Below, one piece after another: positions 16,007-24,060 of a stretch of DNA of 48,108 nucleotides. Made by a program: the position numbers and the translations under genes. Every line of letters begins with the position of its first letter. The first letter of the stretch is position 1. The notes beneath the pieces are model-generated. The model did not search any database, had not been told where the DNA came from, and saw nothing but the letters and a program-made list of their open reading frames with translations. The stretch comes from an uncultured Emergencia sp. Lineage in GTDB: Bacteria; Bacillota; Clostridia; Peptostreptococcales; Anaerovoracaceae. Location: the NCBI GenBank assembly GCA_904420065.1, contig CAJFTU010000025.1:1-48108 (forward strand), read 5' to 3'.

Positions 16007-17395
16007 ATGAAAGACGAAAAACGTTTGAATCAGCTGACCAGCGAAAAAACCGAGTTTAAACGGGAAATCGGGGTTTTCGGAGGAGTCAGCATCATCGGCG
16101 GAATCATGATCGGTTCCGGTATCTTCTATCTGGGCTCCTATGTTTTGCAGAGAACGGGCATGGACAGCGGCCTTTCCCTAATCTGCTGGATAATTGCAGG
16201 CGTAATTTCCCTCTTTGGCGGGTTGTGCTATGCGGAGCTTGGGACCGCGATGCCTAAGGCGGGCGGACGACTGGTGTATCTCAATGAAGCTTATCACCCG
16301 GTTGTCGGATTCATGGCGGGATTTACCGACTGGCTGATCGGCGGTCCGGGATCTGTAGCGGCGGTAGCTATCGCGCTGATGACGGTGTTTCAGCCTATTT
16401 TCGACATGAGCGATTTTGGCGTTAAGATGGCTGCTATCGTTTTGATTGTCGCGGCAACCCTGTACAATCTGGTCGGCGTTAAAGTCGCCTCTATCATACA
16501 GAGTCTGTCGATGGTGGCCAAACTGATTCCTGTCGGCATTATCATGCTGGCGGCCCTGTTTGTCGGACGGGTCAGTCCGGACTTTTCCTTTGCTTCAGCC
16601 AACGAATATGCAGCGGATAACGATACCAGCATTTTCAGCATGATCGCCATAGCTGTAGTCGCCGCTCTCTGGGCATATGAAGGATGGACAAACCTGAATA
16701 CGGTAGCCGAGGAGATCAAAAATCCGAAGAGAAATCTTCCTCTCGCACTGATCATCGGTATCGGCGGAGTTACGGTAATATACTTTCTGTTTAACTTTGC
16801 CATCATGAAGGTATTGCCTCACGAGGAAATCACTGCTATGATAAACAGCGGGGACCTTTATCTGGGTACTGCGGTAGCAGAGAAAGTTCTGGGCGGAGCA
16901 GGAGCGGCAGTGGTATCTGCGGGAATGGTTCTTGCCATGTTCGGTTCGATGAACGGCATGATACTGGCTCAGCCGAGGATGTATTATGCTATGGCCGAGG
17001 AGGGCCACTTCTTTAAATGCTTCGCTAAGCTTCATCCAAAATACAAAGTGCCTACAGTGCCGATCATCGTGCAGGGCGTGCTTGCCGTAGCTCTGGTTTT
17101 GATGAGGAATCTGGACCAGTTGACCAACATGGTCGTGGTAACGGGAATGGTATTCAATGTTCTGGTCGTTCTGGCCGTACCGATCCTGCGCAGAAAGTAT
17201 CCGAACATTGAAAGACCATACAAGGTTTGGTTCTATCCGGTATCGGTTATCATCACGGCGCTGATCTTCGCAGCCCTGGTAGTGAATTCCGCACTGGAAG
17301 ATCCGATCGTAGGATTGACCGGTTTCGGCGTGCCTGCTGCAGGCGCTGTGGTTTACTATATCTTTGATGTGAAAAACAGGAAAGAAGAGAAATAG
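16007..17395 (+). CDS. APC-superfamily amino acid permease (LAT-like)
   Basis: A 462-residue integral membrane protein with about 12 helices. The N-terminal helix contains the APC substrate-site motif IIGGIMIGSGIFYLGSY (about residues 30-46), with the unwound GSG segment. The stretch ALWAYEGWTNLNTVAEEIKNPKRNLP (residues about 221-246) is the classic helix 6-7 signature of L-type amino acid transporters. ACGGAGGA precedes ATG 16007. The next gene begins 4 bases after the stop, so the transporter is co-transcribed with two amidohydrolases. It probably brings in an amino acid or acylated amino acid that they act on; the substrate cannot be read from sequence. Confidence 0.88.
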   Translation: MKDEKRLNQLTSEKTEFKREIGVFGGVSIIGGIMIGSGIFYLGSYVLQRTGMDSGLSLICWIIAGVISLFGGLCYAELGTAMPKAGGRLVYLNEAYHPVVGFMAGFTDWLIGGPGSVAAVAIALMTVFQPIFDMSDFGVKMAAIVLIVAATLYNLVGVKVASIIQSLSMVAKLIPVGIIMLAALFVGRVSPDFSFASANEYAADNDTSIFSMIAIAVVAALWAYEGWTNLNTVAEEIKNPKRNLPLALIIGIGGVTVIYFLFNFAIMKVLPHEEITAMINSGDLYLGTAVAEKVLGGAGAAVVSAGMVLAMFGSMNGMILAQPRMYYAMAEEGHFFKCFAKLHPKYKVPTVPIIVQGVLAVALVLMRNLDQLTNMVVVTGMVFNVLVVLAVPILRRKYPNIERPYKVWFYPVSVIITALIFAALVVNSALEDPIVGLTGFGVPAAGAVVYYIFDVKNRKEEK

Positions 17396-17399
17396 AGAA

Positions 17400-19034
17400 A
17401 TGAAAACGATTCTTTGTCATGCTAAGGTTTATGTGGAGAAGGGCTGCTATGCCCAGGCTGTTCTCGTGGAAGACGGTCTGATTGCAAAGGTGGGAACAGA
17501 TGAGGAGATCATGAGCTGCAAGGAAGACGGCATGCAGGTGATCGACTGCGGAGGCAGGACGCTGATCCCGGGCCTGAACGATTCCCATCTTCACTTTATG
17601 CAGTTTGGGGAGACGCTGAATCAGGCGCAGATCGACGGAGTATCTTCTATCGACGAGATGATCAGGATATGCAGAGAATTCGCCGAAAAGCATCCGGAAA
17701 GGGTTCGTGACGGACTCCATGCCATCGGCTGGAATCAGGATCTGTTCATCGACGACAAACGGATTCCCGACCGCCACGATTTGGACAAGATCAGTACGGA
17801 ATTTCCGATCGTATTAGAGCGGGTATGCGGTCACATTGTTTCAACGAACACCAAGCTGATCGAAATGCTGGGGATAGACGGAGACTCGCCGCAGTTCCCG
17901 GATGGAGATTTTCTGATCGGGGAGGACGGATATCCCAACGGAATATTCACGGCAAACGCCTGCAATATCGCCAAGGCGATAATTCCTGATTTTACGCTGC
18001 AGGAGAGACGGGAAATTCTTCTTGATACCATGAAGTATGCCGTTTCGCATGGTTTGACCAGTGTACAGAGTAATGACGTGGGAACCACGTTTATGGACGG
18101 GCCCGCTGCGTTTAAGCTGTTCCACGATATTTACGACAAAGGAGAAGCCCTGATACGGTACCGTCATCAGGTCTGCTTCAACGACCTGGAAGCCTTTTCC
18201 GAGTATCTGGAAAAGGGAGAGTTTGCTCAGGGAAAATACGAACCGGATTCCTGGCTGACTCTGGGACCTCTGAAGCTTTTTAAAGACGGAAGTCTGGGGG
18301 CACGGACGGCTCTGATGAAAGACGGCTATGTGGGAGACAGAGGAAACCACGGTCTGGAATGGATTAAACCGGATGAAATGGAAAAGTACTGCCAGTTGGC
18401 GAAAAAGCACAACTTGCAGGTGGTGACCCACGTAATCGGCGATGCGGCCATAGAGAGAACCGTAGATTGTTACGAGCACGCTTTTATTGACGGAGAGAAC
18501 AAACTTCGCCACGCGTTGGTGCACTGCCAGATCACCGATGAAAAGCTGCTGGACAGAATCGCAGAAAAAGGAATTCTCGTCTTTGCGCAGCCGATTTTCC
18601 TGGACTACGATATGAGCATAGTCGAAGAGCTCTGCGGAAAGGAGCTGGCATCGACTTCTTACGCTTTCGGCACTCTTCAGCGCAAGGGCGCTCACGTGTC
18701 CTACGGCACCGATTGCCCGGTAGAGGACTGCAATCCGTTTCCCAACATCTATATGGCTGTAACAAGAAAGAATCGGAACGGAAAACCGGACGGAGGTTTT
18801 TATCCGTCTGAATGCGTCGATGTGGAAACCGCCATAGACGCTTATACCATAGAAAGCGCCTACGGCGAATTTATGGAAGATCGAAAAGGCAGGATCAAGG
18901 AAGGGTACTACGCTGATCTGGTGCTTCTGGATCGGGATATCTTTACTGTTGATCCGATGGAGATCAAGGATATCCTTCCGGTGATGACGATGGTGGGCGG
19001 CAAGATCGTTTACCAGAGTGAAACCGAAAGATAG
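17400..19034 (+). CDS. YtcJ-like amidohydrolase (first copy)
   Basis: A 544-residue metal-dependent hydrolase of the amidohydrolase superfamily, YtcJ/N-substituted formamide deformylase-like (Amidohydro_3). Metal ligands: H62 and H64 in NDSHLHFM, K292 in LKLFKDGSLGARTA (position of the bridging lysine), histidines in VVTHVIGDAA and ALVHCQIT, and the aspartate of YGTDCPVEDCNPF. The start lies 4 bases after the transporter stop with only a weak ribosome site (AAATAGAG), suggesting coupling. Family members cleave amide or imide bonds in small molecules, so the gene likely processes the imported compound. Exact substrate unknown. Confidence 0.85.
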   Translation: MKTILCHAKVYVEKGCYAQAVLVEDGLIAKVGTDEEIMSCKEDGMQVIDCGGRTLIPGLNDSHLHFMQFGETLNQAQIDGVSSIDEMIRICREFAEKHPERVRDGLHAIGWNQDLFIDDKRIPDRHDLDKISTEFPIVLERVCGHIVSTNTKLIEMLGIDGDSPQFPDGDFLIGEDGYPNGIFTANACNIAKAIIPDFTLQERREILLDTMKYAVSHGLTSVQSNDVGTTFMDGPAAFKLFHDIYDKGEALIRYRHQVCFNDLEAFSEYLEKGEFAQGKYEPDSWLTLGPLKLFKDGSLGARTALMKDGYVGDRGNHGLEWIKPDEMEKYCQLAKKHNLQVVTHVIGDAAIERTVDCYEHAFIDGENKLRHALVHCQITDEKLLDRIAEKGILVFAQPIFLDYDMSIVEELCGKELASTSYAFGTLQRKGAHVSYGTDCPVEDCNPFPNIYMAVTRKNRNGKPDGGFYPSECVDVETAIDAYTIESAYGEFMEDRKGRIKEGYYADLVLLDRDIFTVDPMEIKDILPVMTMVGGKIVYQSETER

Positions 19035-19047
19035 ATACGATGATGCG

Positions 19048-19093
19048 GACTGCCGCCCGGCTGATTTGGAGAGAATCCCGGTGCGCGGCAGTC
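19048..19093 (+). terminator. intercistronic hairpin between the two amidohydrolase genes
   Basis: GACTGCCGC (19048-19056) pairs with GCGGCAGTC (19085-19093), with CCGG/CCGG inside. The tail TTTGCG is too weak for a complete terminator, so it may give partial termination or protect the upstream mRNA. Confidence 0.5.
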
Positions 19094-19139
19094 TTTGCGT
19101 ATAACCGGATAAAGATTCTCTGCATTTTGAGGTAAGGAT

Positions 19140-20699
19140 ATGAAAGAAGAATGGGTTATAAAAAACGGAAAACTGCTGACCATGGACGGCGGACGGCGTG
19201 CGGATTGGATAGCGGTCAGCGGCGGGAAGATCAAAGATTTGGGAACAGGCGACGGGTACAGAGCGTATCTTTCTCCATCGACGGCAGTCATCGATGCAGG
19301 CGGATGTACGGTTCTTCCCGGCTTCATCGACAATCATTTCCATCTGGTGATAACGGCATTAGGCGTTCAGTGGGTCAGCCTTGAAGGCGTGCGGAATTTT
19401 CGCGGCATCGGAAAGAGACTAAAAGCCGCGCAGGCTAAAAATCCGGGAAGACCACTGATCGCGGCAAAACTGGAGTGGGAAAATTTAGAAGAGCGGAGGA
19501 TGCCGGATCGAACCGTCTTGGACAGGTATTGCAAGAACACGCCCGCAGCGGTTTACTCTGCGGACTATCACCTTTTGTCTTTGAACACCTGCGGCATGCT
19601 TTTCTTTAAGATTCCCTTTACGCTGGAAGGGATCGGTCTGGACTGCGGCGGGATACCGACCGGCATTTTTACCGGACGGGCCGGAGCGAAGCTGGATACC
19701 AACATCCTCGCCTCTTTTACTGAAGAGGATCTGAGCAGAGCGGTAGAACAGATCATGCCGGAACTCTTCCGATTGGGTCTGACCACTGTGGCAGCCATGG
19801 AAGGGGGAAAGATGAACATGGATTTCCGTCGGGATCGCGACGCGGATTTCCTCTATCGGCACGGCGATCGGTATCCGATGACCATGGAATTGTTCTATCC
19901 GACGACAGATATTGAGATGGTCACCGAAATGGGACTGCGCCGGATAGGCGGAGCCCTTTACATCGACGGAACGATCGGAGCCAGGTCCGCAGCGCTGTCC
20001 GAGGAATATGCAGATTTGCCCGGAGCCCGAGGCTTTCTGTGCATAGATCCCGAAGCCCTGAAGGCCTTTACCGCGGAGTGCTGCAGGAGGAATCTTCAGG
20101 TTTCCTTCGATGCCATAGGCGACAAGGCCATAGACGCCGCCCTTGATGCTTTTGCGTATGCAGAGAAAGTTTGCGGGATCAGAGATTTGCGCTGCAGGAT
20201 TGAGCACGCGGAGATGATTACCAAGAAGCAGATGGAGAGAGCCAAAGATTTGTCGATTGTACTCTGCGTCCAACCGGCCTATGAAGGACGATGGGGCGGC
20301 GCGGGCAGACTTTATGAACAGAGGCTGGGCAGCCGGTACAAAACAACAAATCCTCTGCGGGAGCTTTTCGACCGGGATATTGTCGTCTGCGGAGGATCCG
20401 ACAGCGACGTTACCGATCCTAATCCGTTGACGGGGATACACTGGGCGGTGAACCATCCTGTCGAAGAGCACCGCATAACGCTGGAGGAAGCTCTGAAGAT
20501 GTACACCTGCAACGGAGCTTTTGCCCTGTTTAAAGAGAAGGAAATCGGAACACTGACTCCGGGGAAAAACGCAGATCTGGTCATTTTGGATCGAGATCTG
20601 GAGAGTACCGAAGCGGAAAAAATAAAAGATACAAATGTGGTTTTAACCATGAAAGACGGGGAAATACTCTACGGACGGGGAGAATATGCTGAAATTTAA
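19140..20699 (+). CDS. YtcJ-like amidohydrolase (second, divergent copy)
   Basis: A 519-residue relative of the preceding amidohydrolase, clearly not a recent duplicate. It keeps H-x-H in FIDNHFHLVI (about residues 65 and 67), the histidine in CRIEHAEMIT and the aspartate in CGGSDSDVTDPNP. The segment that holds the bridging lysine in copy one (KLFKDGS) reads ALYIDGT here: alanine 272 replaces the lysine. The histidine of THVIGDAA is also replaced (SFDAIGDKAID). The metal centre therefore differs, perhaps one metal, or the substrate class differs. TGAGGTAAGG precedes the ATG. The 3' end overlaps the regulator gene by 14 bases. Confidence 0.82.
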   Translation: MKEEWVIKNGKLLTMDGGRRADWIAVSGGKIKDLGTGDGYRAYLSPSTAVIDAGGCTVLPGFIDNHFHLVITALGVQWVSLEGVRNFRGIGKRLKAAQAKNPGRPLIAAKLEWENLEERRMPDRTVLDRYCKNTPAAVYSADYHLLSLNTCGMLFFKIPFTLEGIGLDCGGIPTGIFTGRAGAKLDTNILASFTEEDLSRAVEQIMPELFRLGLTTVAAMEGGKMNMDFRRDRDADFLYRHGDRYPMTMELFYPTTDIEMVTEMGLRRIGGALYIDGTIGARSAALSEEYADLPGARGFLCIDPEALKAFTAECCRRNLQVSFDAIGDKAIDAALDAFAYAEKVCGIRDLRCRIEHAEMITKKQMERAKDLSIVLCVQPAYEGRWGGAGRLYEQRLGSRYKTTNPLRELFDRDIVVCGGSDSDVTDPNPLTGIHWAVNHPVEEHRITLEEALKMYTCNGAFALFKEKEIGTLTPGKNADLVILDRDLESTEAEKIKDTNVVLTMKDGEILYGRGEYAEI

Positions 20700-21804
20700 T
20701 TTTTTGGGGAAAGTCAGAATAGAAAACGAAGAAGAGGATCTGACAGGGAAGCTGAGCAGCAAGAGTGTAGCGCTGCTGGCTCTGCTTTTGATGAAAGAGG
20801 GAAAGACCTGCGGACGCCGCCAGCTTATGAGCTATCTGTGGCCGGACAGCACGGAGAGCGCCGCAAAATACAATCTTCGCTATAATCTCTGGCAGTTGAA
20901 GAAGATCCTCAATTCGGAAAAAAGTGAAGAAACCTTTCTCATCGTAACGAAAGAGGAATGTCGAATCAACGAGAACTTTCCTTATCAGTGTGATCTGCAG
21001 CAGATCGGAGAGACGGATATAGAGGCCGTCGACGATGTGGCAAGGTTAGAAAAACTGGCCGGTCTTTTCCGCGGAGATTTCTTTGAAGATTGGTACTTTG
21101 CCGGATGCGCCGAATTGGATGAGATGATTATCCTTCAGCGATACAACCTGGAGAATCGCAAGCTTCGTTTGTTCCGAAAGCTTGCCCGCCTTTACTTTGA
21201 CAGCGGAAGGTCGGAAAAGTGTCTGAAAGCTCTTGACGTCTGTGACGAGTTGGATCCTTATGACGAAAGGCATGCGAGGATTCGGCTGGAGCTGTTGATG
21301 GAGGAGAAAAAATATATCGAAGCCGATCGATATTATCACAGATTCTGCCGAAGACTGGTCAGAGATATCGGTGCAGAGCCTTCACAGGAGTTAAAGAACC
21401 TAATCGGCGGGGAGCGCGATGGGGAAGAAGGGGACAGCGGATTTTTTTCCGTCGAGGCGGCAGGAATAGCCGGCGTGGAGTTCTACTATCTGTCAGAAGT
21501 TCTCGGAGGACTTATGCAGATACCGGGATTCAGGTTGAAAGATTATCTTTCAGAAAGTCAGATCGCCGATCTCTCCTCGGTTCAGCCGCTGCTTGGAAGA
21601 CCGGATTTTCCTTCCCATCCAAGCAGAATCGCCGCAGGGTTTATTTCGCTGATCTGCCGGATCTGCGGAAGCGGAAAGAGGCTGGAGCTCGGGTTGAAAG
21701 AAGGCACGGCCATCGATCGCGTTTCACAGGAAATTCTGCAGATAGCGGAAGAGGAATGCGGAAATAAGTTGGCGCTGCGGCAGGTCAATGTATCGGAGCG
21801 CTGA
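20686..21804 (+). CDS. BTAD-domain transcriptional regulator
   Basis: A 372-residue protein with the architecture of SARP/BTAD activators. Residues 1-95 form an OmpR-like winged helix (LSSKSVALLALLLMKEG, RRQLMSYLWPDSTESAAKYNLRYNLWQLKKIL). Residues about 105-240 are the bacterial transcriptional activator domain, a TPR-like helical repeat ending YHRFCRRLVRDIGAEPSQELKNL. The last 130 residues match no domain I recognise and may sense a ligand. The ATG lies inside the end of the second amidohydrolase gene, so the regulator is made with the operon it probably controls. It could instead act elsewhere. A promoter and riboswitch for another gene follow directly. Confidence 0.8.
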   Translation: MLKFNFLGKVRIENEEEDLTGKLSSKSVALLALLLMKEGKTCGRRQLMSYLWPDSTESAAKYNLRYNLWQLKKILNSEKSEETFLIVTKEECRINENFPYQCDLQQIGETDIEAVDDVARLEKLAGLFRGDFFEDWYFAGCAELDEMIILQRYNLENRKLRLFRKLARLYFDSGRSEKCLKALDVCDELDPYDERHARIRLELLMEEKKYIEADRYYHRFCRRLVRDIGAEPSQELKNLIGGERDGEEGDSGFFSVEAAGIAGVEFYYLSEVLGGLMQIPGFRLKDYLSESQIADLSSVQPLLGRPDFPSHPSRIAAGFISLICRICGSGKRLELGLKEGTAIDRVSQEILQIAEEECGNKLALRQVNVSER

Positions 21805-21813
21805 AGAAAAATG

Positions 21814-21842
21814 TTGCACAATGCAGAATTATGTGATACACT
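21814..21842 (+). promoter_or_regulatory. promoter of the glycine-riboswitch transcript
   Basis: TTGCAC (21814-21819), 17-base spacer, TACACT (21837-21842) preceded by TGA, i.e. an extended -10. It begins only 10 bases after the regulator stop and would start the leader RNA near 21849. Confidence 0.5.
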
Positions 21843-21853
21843 CGTTCCGTCAG

Positions 21854-21894
21854 TTTTCTGTTTCAGACCGTTCGTTTCGGTTTGAAGCAGAAAA
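21854..21894 (+). other. long 5' leader hairpin next to the glycine aptamer
   Basis: Bases 21854-21870 and 21878-21894 pair over 17 positions, two of them G-U, around the loop TTCGTTT. The arms begin TTTTCTG and end CAGAAAA. TTTTCT follows, so it could terminate read-through from the regulator gene or be part of the riboswitch fold. It sits directly 5' of the aptamer. Confidence 0.6.
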
Positions 21895-21895
21895 T

Positions 21896-21990
21896 TTTCT
21901 CTGGAGAGCACCGAAAGGTCGCCGAAGGTTTAAGCGCGGGGAAGTGAGCAGTCCTCAGCGTGATATCTCAGGCAAAGAGGACAGAGGGTA
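21896..21990 (+). ncRNA. glycine riboswitch, single visible aptamer
   Basis: The conserved core of the glycine aptamer is recognizable: GGAGAGCACCGAAAGG (from 21903), GCCGAAGG (21921-21928), and TCTCAGGCAAAGAGGACAGAG (21966-21986, shown in part as CAGGCAAAGAGGACAGAG). Only one copy of the core is seen, so it looks like a singlet rather than the tandem form. It precedes a terminator and then an AGCS symporter gene, a well-known target of transporter-type glycine riboswitches, which in streptococci act as OFF switches. Direction of control here is inferred. Confidence 0.85.
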
Positions 21991-22020
21991 TCATTAATAC
22001 TGCTTATGTCATCTCTCTGG

Positions 22021-22051
22021 AGCCGAATTGTTTAATTCGGCTTTTACTTTT
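22021..22051 (+). terminator. expression-platform terminator of the riboswitch
   Basis: AGCCGAATT (22021-22029), loop GTTT, AATTCGGCT (22034-22042), then TTTACTTTTG. It lies 30 bases after the aptamer and 60 before the symporter start, so its folding would decide whether the symporter is transcribed. Confidence 0.85.
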
Positions 22052-22112
22052 GCTCAAAACAAGCTCATTTTTCTCTCGTCAGGGGAAAAAGCAGAAAAGA
22101 GGAGATGGAACA

Positions 22113-23525
22113 ATGAACTTTACAGAAATTCTAAAAGAAATCGACGGATTTGTCTGGGGCGTGCCGCTGATCGTATTGATCCTCGGAACCGGTATACTGC
22201 TGACTTGCCGTCTGAAACTTCTTCAGATGCGAAAACTGGGCAAAGCTTTTCGCTTTATGGTCAGCAACGAGGACGAGGCTGAAGGTGAAGTGACCAGTTT
22301 CGGCGCCTTTTGTACGGCTATGGCGGCGACCATCGGTACGGGCAATATCGTGGGTGTTGCGACGGCTGTAACTGCAGGTGGACCGGGCGCTTTGTTCTGG
22401 ATGATTGTAGCCGCCTTTTTCGGTATGGCGACCAAATATTCAGAGGGCGTGCTGGCGATAAAGTATCGGACTGTAGACGAGGAAGGCCACGCTCTCGGAG
22501 GACCGTTTTACTACATAGAGCGGGGAATGGGCCCGAAATGGAAATGGCTGGCTAAGCTGTTTGCCGTGTTCGGCATGGGAGCCGGACTTTTGGGCATCGG
22601 AACCATTACTCAGGTGAACGGCATTGCTACGGCAGTGCAGAACTTTGCCGATCCGGAAAGGGAGCATCTGGTCACCCTCTTTGGGAACGAGTATTCTATA
22701 TCCATCGTGATTACCGCTGTCGTCGTGGCGGGCGCTACGGCACTGGTGGTTATCGGTGGAATAAAGCGAATAGCCAGTGTGACGACGATCATCGTGCCGT
22801 TTATGGCAGTCGCCTATGTTCTGATCTGCCTGACGATTTTGATCTATAACATCAAGGCTTTTCCGGCTGCTATCGTTGAAGTTGTACAGTCGGCTTTCGG
22901 TCTACGGGCTGTTGCCGGAGGGGCTCTTGGAGCCATGATGGCGGCTATGCAGAACGGTGTTGCCAGAGGTATTTTTTCCAATGAAGCCGGACTGGGGAGC
23001 GCGCCGATTGCAGCGGCGGCGGCCAAGACCCATACATCGGTAAGACAGGGACTGATCTCCATGACAGGAACCTTTATCGATACGATCGTCATCTGTACCA
23101 TGACGGGAACCACCCTGGTCATTACCGGAGCTGCGGATCTCGGCCTTGAAGGAGCGGAATGTACGGCCTATGCCTTTGGTCAGGGATTGCCGTGGAGTCC
23201 GAAGGTGGGCGCTTTTGTACTGATGATGTGCCTGATCTTTTTTGCTTTTACTACGATTCTCGGCTGGGACTACTATTCGGAGCGGTGCCTCGAATACCTA
23301 ACAGGGAAAAAGAAAGGCGTTTTGATGACATACAAATGGCTGTATATCATCGCTGTACTGATCGGGTCCTTTCTCACTGTGGAAGCGGTTTGGACGATTG
23401 CGGATATCTTTAACGGTCTGATGGCAATTCCTAACCTGATCGCACTGGTTACCCTGAGCGGCGTTGTGGTAAAGGAAACGAAAGACTTTTTTAACAGGGA
23501 AGCCCATCTTGAGCTGCGCAGCTGA
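22113..23525 (+). CDS. sodium:alanine/glycine symporter, AGCS family
   Basis: A 470-residue membrane protein of the AGCS (AlsT/AgcS) family, importing alanine or glycine with sodium. Family signatures: FGAFCTAMAATIGTGNIVGVATAVTAGGPGALFWM (about residues 64-98, the sodium and substrate site), FYYIERGMGPKWKWL, and RGIFSNEAGLGSAPIAAAAA (about 287-306). The frame is open to 21960, but the family starts at MNFTEILKEIDGFVWG and AGAGGAGA precedes ATG 22113. The glycine riboswitch upstream argues that glycine is a real substrate. About 10-11 helices. The gene stands alone with its own terminator. Confidence 0.92.
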   Translation: MNFTEILKEIDGFVWGVPLIVLILGTGILLTCRLKLLQMRKLGKAFRFMVSNEDEAEGEVTSFGAFCTAMAATIGTGNIVGVATAVTAGGPGALFWMIVAAFFGMATKYSEGVLAIKYRTVDEEGHALGGPFYYIERGMGPKWKWLAKLFAVFGMGAGLLGIGTITQVNGIATAVQNFADPEREHLVTLFGNEYSISIVITAVVVAGATALVVIGGIKRIASVTTIIVPFMAVAYVLICLTILIYNIKAFPAAIVEVVQSAFGLRAVAGGALGAMMAAMQNGVARGIFSNEAGLGSAPIAAAAAKTHTSVRQGLISMTGTFIDTIVICTMTGTTLVITGAADLGLEGAECTAYAFGQGLPWSPKVGAFVLMMCLIFFAFTTILGWDYYSERCLEYLTGKKKGVLMTYKWLYIIAVLIGSFLTVEAVWTIADIFNGLMAIPNLIALVTLSGVVVKETKDFFNREAHLELRS

Positions 23526-23545
23526 TGGAGCGTTCCCGACATCGG

Positions 23546-23572
23546 CGCTCTGCTCTGCAGAGCGTCATTTTT
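23546..23572 (+). terminator. rho-independent terminator
   Basis: CGCTCTGC (23546-23553), loop TCT, GCAGAGCG (23557-23564), then TCATTTTT. Ends the symporter transcript. Confidence 0.85.
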
Positions 23573-23605
23573 GTATAAGCGAAAATGAAGAGGAGAGAAT
23601 CCCCA

Positions 23606-23701
23606 CCCTCCTTTTTCAGCATTTTGAACAGCATATTCATATTTTTCGTACGGAATGAATATATATGATCTGTAGCGGAAAGCGGATTCCGCAGAGGAGG
23701 G
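23606..23701 (+). promoter_or_regulatory. leader region of the ylmC-like gene with anti-Shine-Dalgarno element
   Basis: CCCTCCT (23606-23612) can pair with the ribosome site AGGAGGG (23695-23701) across 80 bases. Between them lie an 8-base inverted repeat ATATTCAT/ATGAATAT (about 23633-23669) and a small perfect hairpin GCGGAA/TTCCGC (23675-23692) touching the ribosome site. In Bacillus the homologous gene is sporulation-controlled, but I cannot make out a convincing sigma-E promoter here. Confidence 0.35.
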
Positions 23702-23707
23702 ATAAAG

Positions 23708-23950
23708 ATGCTGAGTACGGACAAACTGAAAAACAAAGAGGTAATCAATATTCACGACGGAAGGAGCCTGGGATTTATCTACGATATCGAGGTAAACCTG
23801 GAGGATGGGACGATCGACGGAATCGTTATTCCCGCGGAAAAGGGGATCTTTCGTTTTTTTGGCAGCCGCGAGGATGATTTTGTCATAAAGTGGGACAGGA
23901 TCAGAACCATAGGCGACGATGTGGTTCTTGTGGATTTGGATACTTATTGA
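23708..23950 (+). CDS. ylmC: YlmC/YmxH-family sporulation protein (PRC-barrel)
   Basis: An 80-residue PRC-barrel protein: STDKLKNKEVINIHDGRSLG, DIEVNLEDGTIDGIVIP, and FIG-like FRFFGSREDDFVIKWDRI are the family hallmarks. Members are small, are conserved among spore formers and are expressed in sporulation; the biochemical role is unknown. AGGAGGG is 6 bases upstream of the ATG. It is followed by nrdR, an adjacency common in clostridia. The symbol is by family resemblance and YmxH would serve equally. Confidence 0.8.
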   Translation: MLSTDKLKNKEVINIHDGRSLGFIYDIEVNLEDGTIDGIVIPAEKGIFRFFGSREDDFVIKWDRIRTIGDDVVLVDLDTY

Positions 23951-24001
23951 TTTAGTCGGAGCGCTTTTCCGCAAATCTTCCTGCAGTGAGTACTTTTTCT
24001 C

Positions 24002-24030
24002 TGGAAAACCGTTTTGAGATGTAGTAGAAT
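24002..24030 (+). promoter_or_regulatory. candidate promoter of nrdR-cmk
   Basis: TGGAAA (24002-24007), 17-base spacer, TAGAAT (24025-24030), 30 bases upstream of the nrdR start. GGAGGAAGG follows as the ribosome site. Confidence 0.45.
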
Positions 24031-24060
24031 ATTTTATCAGAGCAAAAGGAGGAAGGTCCA

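Noticed and set aside
17841-19343. 500-codon minus-strand frame across the amidohydrolases
   Set aside because: Antisense shadow of well-conserved coding sequence with no recognisable protein features.
21886-21902. CodY-like palindrome AGAAAATTTTCT
   Set aside because: Half-sites are in the wrong order relative to the CodY box (AATTTTC then GAAAATT), and the sequence is explained by the hairpin and aptamer junction.
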